Assembly (NCBI GenBank): GCA_031415055.1
Contig: JANOQZ010000013.1
Location: 1 to 48,626, forward strand
Direction of reading: 5' to 3'
Origin: JANMOK01 sp031415055
GTDB taxonomy: Bacteria > Pseudomonadota > Alphaproteobacteria > Rhodobacterales > Rhodobacteraceae
Length of the DNA stretch: 48,626 bases
Shown: positions 40,231 to 48,602 of the stretch, one piece after another
Position numbering within the stretch: the stretch's first letter is position 1
How the letters are laid out: the number at the start of each line of letters is the position of its first letter
Translations under genes and position numbers: made by a program
The notes under the pieces: model-generated
Told to the model about the DNA's origin: nothing
Seen by the model: only the letters and a program-made list of their open reading frames with translations
The model's database searches: none

Positions 40231-41895
40231 ATGCCCTATCGTGCCCCGCTTGATGAGATCAAATTCGTGCTGGGCATGTTGGGTGCAGATCGGCTGGCGC
40301 AGAGCGATCTGTTCGCCGAGGCAGGTCCGGAAACCATCGATGCGATACTGGCAGAAGCAGCCAAGCTGGCGGAAAACGTGATGGAACCAGTGCAAAGGTC
40401 GGGTGATTTGCACCCAGCGCGGCTGGAAAACGGCGTGGTGCGCACCTCGCTAGGCTTTGCCGAGGCTTTCAAGGCGATTGCTGCAGGCGGCTGGATCGGC
40501 ATTTCGGCGGACCCGGAATATGGCGGCATGGGTCTGCCGCTGACACTGGCGACGTGTGTGAATGAAATGCAGTCGTCGGCGTGCCTGTCGCTGCAACTGG
40601 CGCCGCTAATGGCGCAGGGGCAGATTGAGGCGCTGGAGCATCATGCGTCTGGCGCACTTAAGGCACTGTATCTGCCGAAGCTTATATCCGGCGAATGGTC
40701 GGCGACGATGAACCTGACCGAGGCGCAGGCCGGGTCGGACGTGGGTGCGTTGCGCAGTAAGGCGGAACCCAAGGGCGACGGGACTTTTGCTATAAGTGGG
40801 CAAAAGATATTCATCACTTGGGGCGACCACGATGTGGCGGAAAATATCGTGCATTTGGTATTGGCTCGACTGCCGAACGCGCCACAGGGGACCAAGGGAA
40901 TCTCGCTGTTTCTGGTGCCGAAGTTCCTGCCGGATGCGAAAGCCAATACGCTTCGCGCGATCTCGCTGGAACATAAGCTTGGTCTGCACGGCTCGCCCAC
41001 GGCGGTGATGCAATATGATGGCGCGACCGGTTGGCTGGTTGGGGCGGAAGGCGGCGGCATGGCGGCGATGTTCACCATGATGAACAACGCGCGATTGGGT
41101 GTTGGGGTGCAGGGATTGGGGGTGGCAGAAGCGGCGTATCAGAAGGCATTGGCCTATGCACAGGGACGGGTGCAAGGCAAACCGTTGGCTGGGGGTGACA
41201 CGATCATTGGCCACGCCGATGTGCGGCGGATGTTGCTGAAAATGCAGGCGATGACGGCGGTTTCGCGGGCGATTTGTCTGGATTGTGCCCTAAGTTTGGA
41301 TATGTCCAAGGCAACGGGTGAGAAAGCTTGGGCGGCGCGGGCGGCGTTTCTGACCCCGATGGCCAAGGCCTTTGGCACCGATACCGGTTGCCAAGTCGCC
41401 GATCTGGGCATCCAAGTACACGGCGGCATGGGGTTTATCGAAGAAACCGGCGCGGCGCAATTGTGGCGCGACGTGCGGGTAACGGCGATTTATGAGGGTA
41501 CCAACGGCATCCAAGCGATGGATCTGGTGGGGCGAAAGCTGATGGACGGCGGCAAGGCGGGGTTGGCTTTGTTGGACGAGGCGGCTACGACGGCGCCAGA
41601 GGCTGCCGCGACATTGCCTGATTTGGCCGAGGTATTGCAAAAGGCCGTCGGCGATACCGGTTCAGCCTTGCAATGGTTGGTTGGACAAACCGATATGAAC
41701 GCCCGCTTTGCTGGAGCCGCCAATTTCTTACGCGCCTTCGCCCTGACTTTGGGCGGGCACTACCTACTAAAAGCCGCTCTCATAGACCCAGAACATCGCA
41801 CCGCCCTCGCCCGTTTCCACGCCTTCCACCTGATGCCGGAAATCGGCGGATTGCTGGCGAGCGTGAAGCGGGGTGATTCAGACCTTGGTGAATGA
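40231..41895 (+). CDS. Acyl-CoA dehydrogenase with C-terminal extension (DmdC/FadE-like)
   Basis: A 554-residue protein that starts at ATG 40231 (MPYRAPLDEIKFVLG); ATG 40210 is an alternative. ACAD motifs: MNLTEAQAGSDVGALRSKA, SGQKIFITWGDHD, GIQVHGGMGFIEETG, and the probable base Glu422 in AIYEGTNGIQAMDL. An extra helical domain of about 110 residues follows, as in long-chain enzymes and in the DmdC group that oxidises methylmercaptopropionyl-CoA in marine alphaproteobacteria. Substrate choice cannot be read from motifs, and no DMSP or beta-oxidation partner is adjacent. Confidence 0.88.
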   Translation: MPYRAPLDEIKFVLGMLGADRLAQSDLFAEAGPETIDAILAEAAKLAENVMEPVQRSGDLHPARLENGVVRTSLGFAEAFKAIAAGGWIGISADPEYGGMGLPLTLATCVNEMQSSACLSLQLAPLMAQGQIEALEHHASGALKALYLPKLISGEWSATMNLTEAQAGSDVGALRSKAEPKGDGTFAISGQKIFITWGDHDVAENIVHLVLARLPNAPQGTKGISLFLVPKFLPDAKANTLRAISLEHKLGLHGSPTAVMQYDGATGWLVGAEGGGMAAMFTMMNNARLGVGVQGLGVAEAAYQKALAYAQGRVQGKPLAGGDTIIGHADVRRMLLKMQAMTAVSRAICLDCALSLDMSKATGEKAWAARAAFLTPMAKAFGTDTGCQVADLGIQVHGGMGFIEETGAAQLWRDVRVTAIYEGTNGIQAMDLVGRKLMDGGKAGLALLDEAATTAPEAAATLPDLAEVLQKAVGDTGSALQWLVGQTDMNARFAGAANFLRAFALTLGGHYLLKAALIDPEHRTALARFHAFHLMPEIGGLLASVKRGDSDLGE

Positions 41896-42020
41896 GCGAA
41901 AGTTGCATCCAACGTATTGTGCGCGACGTTCGCCAAATCGGTTGGACCTGATGTAGCGTGTCGAGAGGTCATCGCCAATCTGGACAGGAAATGCCATGAA
42001 GCAAGTTTCTCCGCGCGCGC

Positions 42021-42080
42021 AGAATCGCGTAATGCGTTGATATATATAGATTAAAAAATTCAATTTAACTAGATATTAAC
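42021..42080. repeat. AT-rich element, copy B
   Basis: Similar to 25174-25233: CGCGTAA, TTGATAT, an AT-only run and TTTAACTAGATATTAAC in the same order and spacing. It follows a GCGCGCGC run. No gene starts close by in either direction, which argues against a simple promoter. Confidence 0.4.
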
Positions 42081-42260
42081 TATATGGCGCGAGGGTGAAA
42101 CGCCCGCCCCCACCCTAACCCTCCCCCGCAAAGCGTGGGAGGGGATTTCGTTTGCGTTTGCGGCGGGAAATTCGGTGCAAAAATGAGCTGTTTTTGGCCG
42201 TTTGGTGACGATCTGAAACGTTGTAGGAGAGGGTAGAAGGGGGGTTCGCTTCTCCCCTGC

Positions 42261-42318
42261 TGTCCGGAATCAAGCGCAGCGCCGGACAATGCCCGACCGC
42301 CCCCTCGGGCGGGCATTG
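42261..42318. repeat. Double hairpin in repeat island 3
   Basis: TGTCCGG/CCGGACA (42261-42267 and 42282-42288) is followed by a compound stem, outer CAATGC/GCATTG and inner CCGCCC/GGGCGG (42287-42318). The arrangement resembles islands 1 and 2. Confidence 0.5.
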
Positions 42319-42497
42319 GGCAACGTCGCAACCCAAAACACCGTCACAAGTTCCCGCACCGTAAACTGCCCCAGACAACCGTTTCATGCCCACCCGGCGG
42401 TCGGGCCTTGTCCTTTGTCGTCCCAAGAGAGAGGCAAAGGGTGCGTTTATTAGCGCACCATTTCAACGCTTTAGGTGAACTGTATTGCTTCTCTGGA

Positions 42498-42522
42498 TTC
42501 CCGCCTTCGCGGGAATGACAGG
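42498..42522. repeat. REP-like 25-bp repeat, copy 2
   Basis: Identical to 27693-27717: a 7-bp stem TTCCCGC/GCGGGAA with a CTTC loop, then TGACAGG. Confidence 0.75.
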
Positions 42523-42566
42523 TTGTTTTCAGCGCCCGACAAGCCGCGACTTTGGCAGGTGTTATG

Positions 42567-42596
42567 GCTGCGAATTGCCACGGGTCAAGTCGCGGG
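42567..42596. repeat. Shared 30-bp intergenic module, copy 2
   Basis: 28 of 30 bases match 26661-26690. The two differences weaken the local stem, but an upstream CCGCGAC (42544-42550) can pair with GTCGCGG instead. Confidence 0.65.
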
Positions 42597-42771
42597 TTTC
42601 GGGGAGGGGGATTTGAAATTGAGGTGAGGTTGCTGGCATGCGGCAATTACTGTTCGGTGGATTTATACCTGCCCGGATCGCTGGAAACCGACCCCGCATA
42701 ACCCCCGTTCCCTTGGCGGAAAAATTGCCTATAAGGGCACTGGAATCGCAATGCTTTGACGGAGACTTTGC

Positions 42772-42906
42772 ATGTCGGAATACAAGCACGGATCAATGGA
42801 CATCAGCGGCCACGAAAAAACCTTTGAAGGCTTCATCAAAGGGGCAATATGGGTGGCATGTCTTGCCATCGGCGCGTTGCTGATCATGGCGCTGTTCAAT
42901 TCCTGA
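42772..42906 (+). CDS. aa3-type cytochrome c oxidase subunit IV
   Basis: A 44-residue protein: SEYKHGSMDISGHEKTFEGF then one membrane helix (about 23-42, AIWVACLAIGALLIMALF). The HGSMD...EKTFxGF signature is that of the bacterial aa3 oxidase subunit IV, a single helix bound to the catalytic subunits, of uncertain role. The start has GGAG seven bases upstream. It lies 19 bp before pntA, so both may share a transcript, although the main oxidase genes are elsewhere. Confidence 0.88.
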   Translation: MSEYKHGSMDISGHEKTFEGFIKGAIWVACLAIGALLIMALFNS

Positions 42907-42925
42907 TCCCAGAAAGCCTGACCCC

Positions 42926-44065
42926 ATGAAAATAGCGATCCCCAAGGAAACCCGGGCCGATGAAACGCGTGTCGCGGCTGTTCCAGAAACGGTGAAGAAA
43001 TTCGTCGCATTGGGGGCCGAGATCGTGGTGCAATCCGGGGCAGGGTCCTCGGCCAGTATCCCAGATTCAGCCTATGAAGCGATGGGTGCGACGATTGCCA
43101 AAACCTATGCCGCCACCGTAAAAGGGGCTGATATTGTTCTGAAAATCCTCACCCCGACGGAAGCCGAGGTGAAGGGATTGTCCAAGGGGCAAAAGCTGTT
43201 CTGCACCATGCAGCCCTATGGCCAGCCGGAAATCATGGCGGCTTGCGCCAAAGCTGGGGTCGATGCCTTTGCGATGGAATTCATGCCGCGCATCAGCCGA
43301 GCGCAGTCGATGGATGTTTTGTCCTCGCAGTCGAATCTGGCGGGCTACAAGGCGGTGATCGAGGCTGCCAATGCCTATGGTCGCGCTATGCCGCAGATGA
43401 TGACAGCGGCGGGCACCATTGCCCCGGCCAAGGTATTCATCATGGGGGTCGGTGTTGCGGGCTTGCAGGCGATTGCTACCGCCCGGCGTTTGGGCGCGAT
43501 TGTCACTGCTACCGACGTGCGACCGGCGACGGAAGAACAAGTCGCCTCGCTGGGCGGCAAGTTTATTGCGGTGAAGAACGAAGAGTTTGCCCAAGCGCAA
43601 ACCGGCGGCGGTTACGCCAAGGAAATGTCGGACGACTATAAGCGCCAGCAAGCCGAACTGGTGGCAGGCCATATCGCGAAGCAGGATATGGTGATCACCA
43701 CGGCACTGATTCCGGGACGCAAAGCGCCAATCCTTGTCACCAAAGCGATGGTCGCCTCGATGAAACCGGGGTCGATCATTGTCGATCTGGCGGTTGAGCA
43801 GGGCGGCAATGTCGAAGGGGCCAAGATGGGCGAAGTTGTGGTCACCGCCAACGGCGTTTCCATCCTTGGCCACGCCAATATGCCGGGCCGGTTATCGGCG
43901 GATTCCTCGGCTTTGTTCTCACGCAACCACTACAACTTCCTGTCGCAGTATTTCACCAAAGACGGTTTCGTGATGCCCGCCGAGGACGACCTTGTAAAAG
44001 GCACACAACTGACCAGTGGTGGCGAGATTGTCCATCCGAACTTTGCCAAGAAAGGTGCCGCATAA
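42926..44065 (+). CDS. pntA: NAD(P) transhydrogenase subunit alpha 1 (PntA, domain I)
   Basis: A 379-residue soluble NAD(H)-binding subunit. It begins KIAIPKETRADETRVAAVPE and holds the nucleotide-binding VFIMGVGVAGLQAIATARRL and the mobile-loop region IPGRKAPILVT. It has no membrane helices, as in the split three-gene form of Rhodospirillum and Rhodobacterales. With the other two subunits it couples proton entry to NADPH formation from NADH. The stop overlaps the next ATG by one base. Confidence 0.95.
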   Translation: MKIAIPKETRADETRVAAVPETVKKFVALGAEIVVQSGAGSSASIPDSAYEAMGATIAKTYAATVKGADIVLKILTPTEAEVKGLSKGQKLFCTMQPYGQPEIMAACAKAGVDAFAMEFMPRISRAQSMDVLSSQSNLAGYKAVIEAANAYGRAMPQMMTAAGTIAPAKVFIMGVGVAGLQAIATARRLGAIVTATDVRPATEEQVASLGGKFIAVKNEEFAQAQTGGGYAKEMSDDYKRQQAELVAGHIAKQDMVITTALIPGRKAPILVTKAMVASMKPGSIIVDLAVEQGGNVEGAKMGEVVVTANGVSILGHANMPGRLSADSSALFSRNHYNFLSQYFTKDGFVMPAEDDLVKGTQLTSGGEIVHPNFAKKGAA

Positions 44066-44487
44066 TGGCCGGGATCATGGACCAGTTGGCAGAGGCGGCA
44101 AAGAGCGCCGCTGAGGCCTCACAAAAAGTCGCCGATCTTGCGGACCAAGCGATGGCTTCCGCGCCTGTAGCGGGCGCTGTGGTGGCGCACGGCGGGGTTT
44201 CGCCGTTCCTTTACCTGCTCGCCAGTTTCGTTCTGGCCTGTTTCGTCGGTTACTATGTTGTTTGGTCGGTCACGCCCGCCCTGCACACGCCGTTGATGAG
44301 CGTCACCAACGCGGTGTCGTCGGTGATTGTTGTGGGTGCCCTGATCGCACTTAGCGTCAACGATCCCGATGCCTCAAAGTGGACGCCAATTTTCGGTTTC
44401 ATCGGCACCGTTCTGGCGGCGGTGAACATATTCGGCGGGTTTACCGTCACCGGACGGATGCTGGCCATGTACAAGAAGAAAGACTGA
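44065..44487 (+). CDS. pntAB: NAD(P) transhydrogenase subunit alpha 2 (membrane part)
   Basis: A 140-residue protein. A helical, Ala-rich N-terminal part (residues 1-45) precedes three or four membrane helices, with the family segment YYVVWSVTPALHTPLMSVTN followed by AVSSVIVVGAL, and TPIFGFIGTVLAAVNIFGGF then TVTGRML. It matches the C-terminal membrane region of fused PntA proteins. The N-terminal extension is longer than in many homologues. It lies between pntA and pntB with gaps below five bases. Confidence 0.93.
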   Translation: MAGIMDQLAEAAKSAAEASQKVADLADQAMASAPVAGAVVAHGGVSPFLYLLASFVLACFVGYYVVWSVTPALHTPLMSVTNAVSSVIVVGALIALSVNDPDASKWTPIFGFIGTVLAAVNIFGGFTVTGRMLAMYKKKD

Positions 44488-44490
44488 CAC

Positions 44491-45885
44491 ATGGCCAATT
44501 TTGCAGCCTTCGCCTATCTGGTCGCTGGCGTCCTGTTCATCTTGACCCTTCGTGGCCTTTCGCACCCCACCACGTCGCGGCAGGGCAACCGCTATGGCAT
44601 CGTGGGAATGGCGATTGCCGTTGTCACGACGCTGATTGTCAGCGCACCTTCGGCAATGGGTTTTGTCTATGTCGCGGCGGCTTTGGGGCTGGGCGGCAGC
44701 ACAGGATACGTCATCGCCCAACGCATCGAGATGACCAAGATGCCGCAACTGGTGGCGTTCTTCCACTCGCTGGTCGGCTTGGCCGCAGTGTTTGTGGCCG
44801 CCGGCGCGTTTTATTCGCCCGAAGCCTATGGCATCGGCACGGTCAACGACATTCACACCTCGTCGCTGATCGAGATGAGCCTTGGGGTGGCGATTGGTGC
44901 CATCACCTTCTCCGGCTCGGTCATTGCCTTCGCCAAACTCGACGGACGCATGTCTGGCGCACCGATCATGTTGCCCGGGCGGCATGTGATTAACCTGGCC
45001 TTGGCAGCAGCCGTGGTGCTGCTGGTGATTCTGCTGGTGACAACCGAAGCGACCCTGTGGTTTTGGTTGATCGCGCTAGCCGCCGTAGCGCTGGGCTTCC
45101 TGTTGATCATCCCCATCGGTGGGGCCGATATGCCGGTGGTGGTGTCGATGCTCAATTCCTATTCCGGCTGGGCCGCTGCTGGCATCGGTTTCACCCTTGG
45201 CAACATGTCGCTGATCATCACCGGGGCGCTGGTTGGCTCGTCGGGTGCGATCCTGTCCTACATCATGTGCAAGGGCATGAATCGCTCGTTCATTTCGGTC
45301 ATTCTGGGCGGGTTTGGCGGGGCCGATACCTCGGCCGCCGGCAGTTCGGGTGAGCAAAAACCAGTGAAACGCGGTTCGGCCGAGGACGCGGCCTTCATCC
45401 TACAAAACGCCGGTTCGGTGATCATCGTGCCTGGGTACGGCATGGCGGTGGCGCAGGCGCAGCATTCCCTGCGCGAAATGGCCGACAAGCTGAAGGCGCA
45501 TGGGGTGGACGTGAAATACGCCATCCACCCCGTCGCGGGCCGGATGCCGGGCCACATGAACGTGCTGCTGGCCGAAGCCAGCGTGCCTTATGACGAGGTA
45601 TTCGAGCTCGAGGACATCAACTCTGCCTTTGCTCAGACCGACGTGGTCTACGTCATTGGGGCGAACGACGTGACCAACCCATCGGCCAAAACCGATCCGA
45701 ACTCACCCATCGCCGGCATGCCGGTCTTGGACGTGGAAAAGGCCAAGACGGTGCTGTTTGTCAAACGCTCGCTTGGGTCGGGATACGCGGGTATCGAGAA
45801 CCCGCTGTTTTTCATGGACAACACGATGATGTTGCTTGGCGACGCCAAGAAGATGACCGAAGATATCGTCAAGGCGATGGAATAA
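44491..45885 (+). CDS. pntB: NAD(P) transhydrogenase subunit beta
   Basis: A 464-residue protein. About nine membrane helices (residues 1-260) form the proton path. The C-terminal domain III binds NADP(H): IVPGYGMAVAQAQHSLREMA, KYAIHPVAGRMPGHMNVLLA and VIGANDVTNPSAKTDPNSPI. The last segment, VEKAKTVLFVKRSLGSGYAG, followed by FMDNTMMLLGDAKK, is the usual ending. It is the third gene of the pnt operon. Confidence 0.96.
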   Translation: MANFAAFAYLVAGVLFILTLRGLSHPTTSRQGNRYGIVGMAIAVVTTLIVSAPSAMGFVYVAAALGLGGSTGYVIAQRIEMTKMPQLVAFFHSLVGLAAVFVAAGAFYSPEAYGIGTVNDIHTSSLIEMSLGVAIGAITFSGSVIAFAKLDGRMSGAPIMLPGRHVINLALAAAVVLLVILLVTTEATLWFWLIALAAVALGFLLIIPIGGADMPVVVSMLNSYSGWAAAGIGFTLGNMSLIITGALVGSSGAILSYIMCKGMNRSFISVILGGFGGADTSAAGSSGEQKPVKRGSAEDAAFILQNAGSVIIVPGYGMAVAQAQHSLREMADKLKAHGVDVKYAIHPVAGRMPGHMNVLLAEASVPYDEVFELEDINSAFAQTDVVYVIGANDVTNPSAKTDPNSPIAGMPVLDVEKAKTVLFVKRSLGSGYAGIENPLFFMDNTMMLLGDAKKMTEDIVKAME

Positions 45886-45897
45886 GTGGGGGTCTTG

Positions 45898-46464
45898 ATG
45901 CTGCGCATCGTATTGGGTTTGGTTGTGCTGGCTGGTCTTGTGGCCTGCACCGATCAAACTGCGGCTCGCCCCGAAATTATTGCCGCCAATCATTTCGTCT
46001 CGGGTGAGCCGCCGTCATTGACCATCGTCAACATGAAAAACGTCGGTTCCGGCGCGTCGGAACACACGGGTCTGTTGATCAACGGATCAGAGCAGGTGCT
46101 GTTCGATCCGGCGGGCAACTTTCGTCACCCACGCTCACCGCGGGCGGGCGATGTGCATTACGGCGTGACGCCGGTGATCTTTCAGGCCTATAATTCGTTC
46201 CATGCCCGCAGTGACTATTACCTCACGATCCAGAAGTTGCCGATGACTTTGGCACAGGCTGACGCGCTTATTGCCCGTGCACAGGCGCAAGGTCCAACAC
46301 GGCAGATGTTCTGCGCCGATACGGTGGCGTCCGTTTTACAGGACATGCCCCAATTTGCCGATGTTCGGCGCACCATGTTCCCCAGCGCCATCGAGCGCTA
46401 TTTCGCGCAATATCCGGGTGTCAGCACGACGACGTTCTATGAGAGTGATGAAGGCAAGAATTGA
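45898..46464 (+). CDS. Lipoprotein, possible permuted papain-fold (NlpC/P60-like) hydrolase
   Basis: A 188-residue protein that starts at ATG 45898 after GGGGG and lies 12 bp behind pntB. The signal sequence ends in a lipobox (AGLVAC, Cys17). The mature part has His56 in SEHTGLLINGSEQVLFDPAG and Cys139 in RQMFCADTVASVL. This His-then-Cys order, with a helix after the Cys, is the layout of permuted NlpC/P60 proteins such as the LRAT and YiiX groups. The call is inferred from pattern only; standard annotation would be a hypothetical protein. Similar proteins occur in Rhodobacterales. Confidence 0.6.
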   Translation: MLRIVLGLVVLAGLVACTDQTAARPEIIAANHFVSGEPPSLTIVNMKNVGSGASEHTGLLINGSEQVLFDPAGNFRHPRSPRAGDVHYGVTPVIFQAYNSFHARSDYYLTIQKLPMTLAQADALIARAQAQGPTRQMFCADTVASVLQDMPQFADVRRTMFPSAIERYFAQYPGVSTTTFYESDEGKN

Positions 46465-46468
46465 ATTT

Positions 46469-46825
46469 TCAGTCGTGCTGTTTGGGCAGCGTCAGACCGC
46501 GCCAGCGGATCATCAGTTCAACCTCGCAGGCCTTGAAGCCCAGATAAAATGCCAATGACAGCAAACCGCTGAAACTGAGCTCGAGCAGTTGCACCAAAGC
46601 GCCCTCCTGCAAAGCGACCCAACCGAATTTGGCGATGAATTTGTAATTGGCCAAGCCAAGTTGCAGCAAATTGTAGGAATTCACCGCAAACAGCGCCCCC
46701 AAAACGCCCATGGCCAAGAAAACCAATAGGCTATGATAAGGTGCTGGGTGCAGCCATTTGCGCCAGTTCGGTCGACTTTCGGGTTGTGGGCGGGAAATAG
46801 TCCCGCCCGCGTTTTCCTGGGTCAT
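46469..46825 (-). CDS. Small membrane protein coupled to dodecin
   Basis: A 118-residue protein with a Pro/Arg-rich cytoplasmic N-terminus and two hydrophobic segments, about 33-55 (YHSLLVFLAMGVLGALFAV) and 78-100 (LLELSFSGLLSLAFYLGF). I do not recognise a family. Its start overlaps the dodecin stop by four bases, so the two are co-translated. It converges on the lipoprotein gene with a gap of four bases, leaving no room for a terminator between them. Confidence 0.7.
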   Translation of the reverse strand: MTQENAGGTISRPQPESRPNWRKWLHPAPYHSLLVFLAMGVLGALFAVNSYNLLQLGLANYKFIAKFGWVALQEGALVQLLELSFSGLLSLAFYLGFKACEVELMIRWRGLTLPKQHD

Positions 46826-47022
46826 TTCACCGCGAACGTCACTTTCAACGTCACGCGATAGGCAGCAACCTTTCCGTCAACTACTTCAACCGACTGATCC
46901 TGCACCCAGGCCGAGGTGATGCCGCTGACTGACTTTGACGCTTTGGCAATCGCCTTGGCGGTGGCATCTTCCCACGATTTCGACGAATCTGACAACAATT
47001 CCAGAACTTTCAAAACAGCCAT
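46822..47022 (-). CDS. Dodecin
   Basis: A 66-residue protein of the normal dodecin length. The pattern VLELLSDSSKSWEDATAKAI, then WVQDQSVEVVDGKVAAYRVT and LKVTF fits the family; the conserved Trp before the QDQ stretch stacks on bound flavin in the structures. Dodecins form hollow dodecamers that store riboflavin or FMN, or coenzyme A in some members. The ATG has GGGAGA about six bases upstream. Confidence 0.92.
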   Translation of the reverse strand: MAVLKVLELLSDSSKSWEDATAKAIAKASKSVSGITSAWVQDQSVEVVDGKVAAYRVTLKVTFAVK

Positions 47023-47085
47023 AACACAATCTCCCTTTTCACAATGCAGTCCGATTTCCGGCGGCTGCTTCCGGATTTCTGCCGG

Positions 47086-47499
47086 TTAGGGCGTCATGAT
47101 TGCCGCGCGTTCGAAGGTGTTTGACAATGTGGTGCCGTCATCAAAGCCCAAGGTCACCGAAATTGTCTGCACGCTGCCCAACGGGAATATGCCGTAAATC
47201 AGATGGTCTTCCGCGCTGATTTCGTTTGGATTGGTTTTAGTTCTATCGCAGATATCCAAGACCCATTCGGTATCGGGTTCGGCCAAATTGATGCCGTAAC
47301 GCACCGATTGAATGCCGCAGCGCATGGATTCCAGATGCGTGAAATAGACCAAGTCCTGACCTTCCCATTCCCGCACCGCCAGCCAATTGGCTTTTGTTAT
47401 ATCCATGATTGGCTTGACCTCGGCGCTGGTCATGAATGGCGCTTGCGCAAGGGCGGGTAGGGTCGAGGCCAGCAAAGCCAGAACGAGCAGTCGGCGCAT
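47086..47499 (-). CDS. Secreted protein of unknown function
   Basis: A 137-residue protein that starts at ATG 47499, five bases after AAGGAGG. The signal peptide MRRLLVLALLASTLPALAQA is clear. The mature part has a two-Cys pattern (MRCGIQSVRYGINLAEP and LDICDRTKTNP) that could form a disulfide, and a beta-rich C-terminus (GSVQTISVTLGFDDGTTLSN). I know comparable proteins only as hypothetical Rhodobacterales entries. It is likely periplasmic and stands alone between dodecin and the phosphatase gene. Confidence 0.7.
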   Translation of the reverse strand: MRRLLVLALLASTLPALAQAPFMTSAEVKPIMDITKANWLAVREWEGQDLVYFTHLESMRCGIQSVRYGINLAEPDTEWVLDICDRTKTNPNEISAEDHLIYGIFPLGSVQTISVTLGFDDGTTLSNTFERAAIMTP

Positions 47500-47546
47500 G
47501 GATGCCTCCTTGGTTGGCCTCACCTTGGCGCAACAAGAGATTGCAA

Positions 47547-48308
47547 TCAAGCGTGGCGATAGCCGCGCGGCGCAACCAAAGGCTTCAAGGAAGCGCCGAC
47601 GAGCAAGTCTTGCCGTGCATCTTCCAGTACCAGACACGACAATTGGCCGCCAAAAACCGCGCCGGTGTCAATATCGATGCGGTTGCGGTGATGTTCGACC
47701 TGCGGCACGACGGTATGGCCATGCACGACGCTAAAGCCAAAATCGGCGCGAGAATCTAAAAATCCCTCGCGTATCCAGATCAAATCCATCAATTCCTGCT
47801 GCTCTAGGGCAATTCCGGGACGAATTCCGGCATGCACAAACAGATACGATCCAACGCGGCAAGTTGTCGGCAGATTTTTCAGGAATGCGACGTGGCTATC
47901 TGGAACCGCGTTGACGAAATTTCGGTGCGTCCGTTCGGGCGAATATTCACTTGCACCGGCGACCCCATAAGACGCCAATGTCATATCGCCCCCCATGCGA
48001 TAGTTCAGCCAATGCAGGCGCGATGTCCGGGCGTGTGGGTCAATCAGATAATCCAGAAAACAAAAGTCATGGTTGCCGAAAAGAAACATGACCTCGGGGC
48101 CGCTTTGGCCCATTGACATCAAATGTTCGATAACCCCACGCGAATCTGGGCCTCGGTCGGTGTAGTCACCAACGAATAGGATCAGAGGGTTGGCGTGCGG
48201 ACGCGACTTCAAATCGGCCAGAATCTCCGATTCCACCCGACGCAGTTTGTCAATGCAGCCATGCACATCACCAATGGCGTAAACGCGGCGGTTGTCGGTG
48301 CTAATCAT
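47547..48308 (-). CDS. Calcineurin-like metallophosphoesterase (PrpA/PrpB-like protein phosphatase)
   Basis: A 253-residue protein with the full metallophosphatase set: GDVHG at 13-17, GDYTDRG at 47-53, GNHDF from 78, HAGIRPG and VVHGHTVV. The spacing fits bacterial PPP-family serine/threonine phosphatases (PrpA/PrpB type) and also related diadenosine tetraphosphatases; the substrate is unproven. It lies just downstream of rpsU on the same strand, separated by the rpsU terminator. Confidence 0.88.
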   Translation of the reverse strand: MISTDNRRVYAIGDVHGCIDKLRRVESEILADLKSRPHANPLILFVGDYTDRGPDSRGVIEHLMSMGQSGPEVMFLFGNHDFCFLDYLIDPHARTSRLHWLNYRMGGDMTLASYGVAGASEYSPERTHRNFVNAVPDSHVAFLKNLPTTCRVGSYLFVHAGIRPGIALEQQELMDLIWIREGFLDSRADFGFSVVHGHTVVPQVEHHRNRIDIDTGAVFGGQLSCLVLEDARQDLLVGASLKPLVAPRGYRHA

Positions 48309-48325
48309 TCAAAACGCCCCGCCAG

Positions 48326-48363
48326 TAGAAAAACAAAACCCCCGAAGCAAGGCCGCGGGGGTT
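48326..48363 (-). terminator. Rho-independent terminator of rpsU
   Basis: AACCCCC (48337-48343) pairs with GGGGGTT (48357-48363), with extra GC pairing inside. Read on the minus strand it is followed by TTTTGTTTTT. It ends the rpsU transcript just before the phosphatase gene. Confidence 0.88.
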
Positions 48364-48395
48364 CGTTTCTTATCGGCATTGTTCGCCAATTCTGC

Positions 48396-48602
48396 TTACA
48401 AACCGCCTTCGCGCTGCAATTTCTTGCGCGCCAGTTTGCGAGAACGGCGAATAGCCTCGGCTTTTTCACGAGCCCTTTTAATCGACGGCTTTTCGTAGTG
48501 CTGTTTCAGTTTCATTTCCCGAAACACGCCCTCGCGCTGAAGTTTTTTCTTCAGTGCCCGAAGCGCCTGATCGACGTTATTGTCGCGGACCATTACCTGC
48601 AT
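48396..48602 (-). CDS. rpsU: 30S ribosomal protein bS21
   Basis: A 68-residue, very basic protein. It begins MQVMVRDNNVDQALRALKKK and continues LQREGVFREMKLKQHYEKPS, with an Arg/Lys-rich C-terminal helix (KRAREKAEAIRRSRKLARKK), all typical of alphaproteobacterial S21. It binds near the 3' end of 16S rRNA and aids initiation. AGAAGGGCGG lies upstream of the ATG. The promoter is outside the window. Confidence 0.97.
   Translation of the reverse strand: MQVMVRDNNVDQALRALKKKLQREGVFREMKLKQHYEKPSIKRAREKAEAIRRSRKLARKKLQREGGL

Larger units (their letters stand above)
41896..42771. other. Gene-poor stretch (876 bp) carrying repeat island 3
   Basis: No open frame here has homology or a ribosome site. 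It contains the AT-rich element, a CCCACCCTAACCCTCCCCC run (42107-42126) like common intergenic repeats, the double hairpin, the REP-like repeat and the shared 30-bp module. The promoter of the oxidase subunit IV and pnt genes should lie in its last part (about 42600-42760). Confidence 0.6.
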
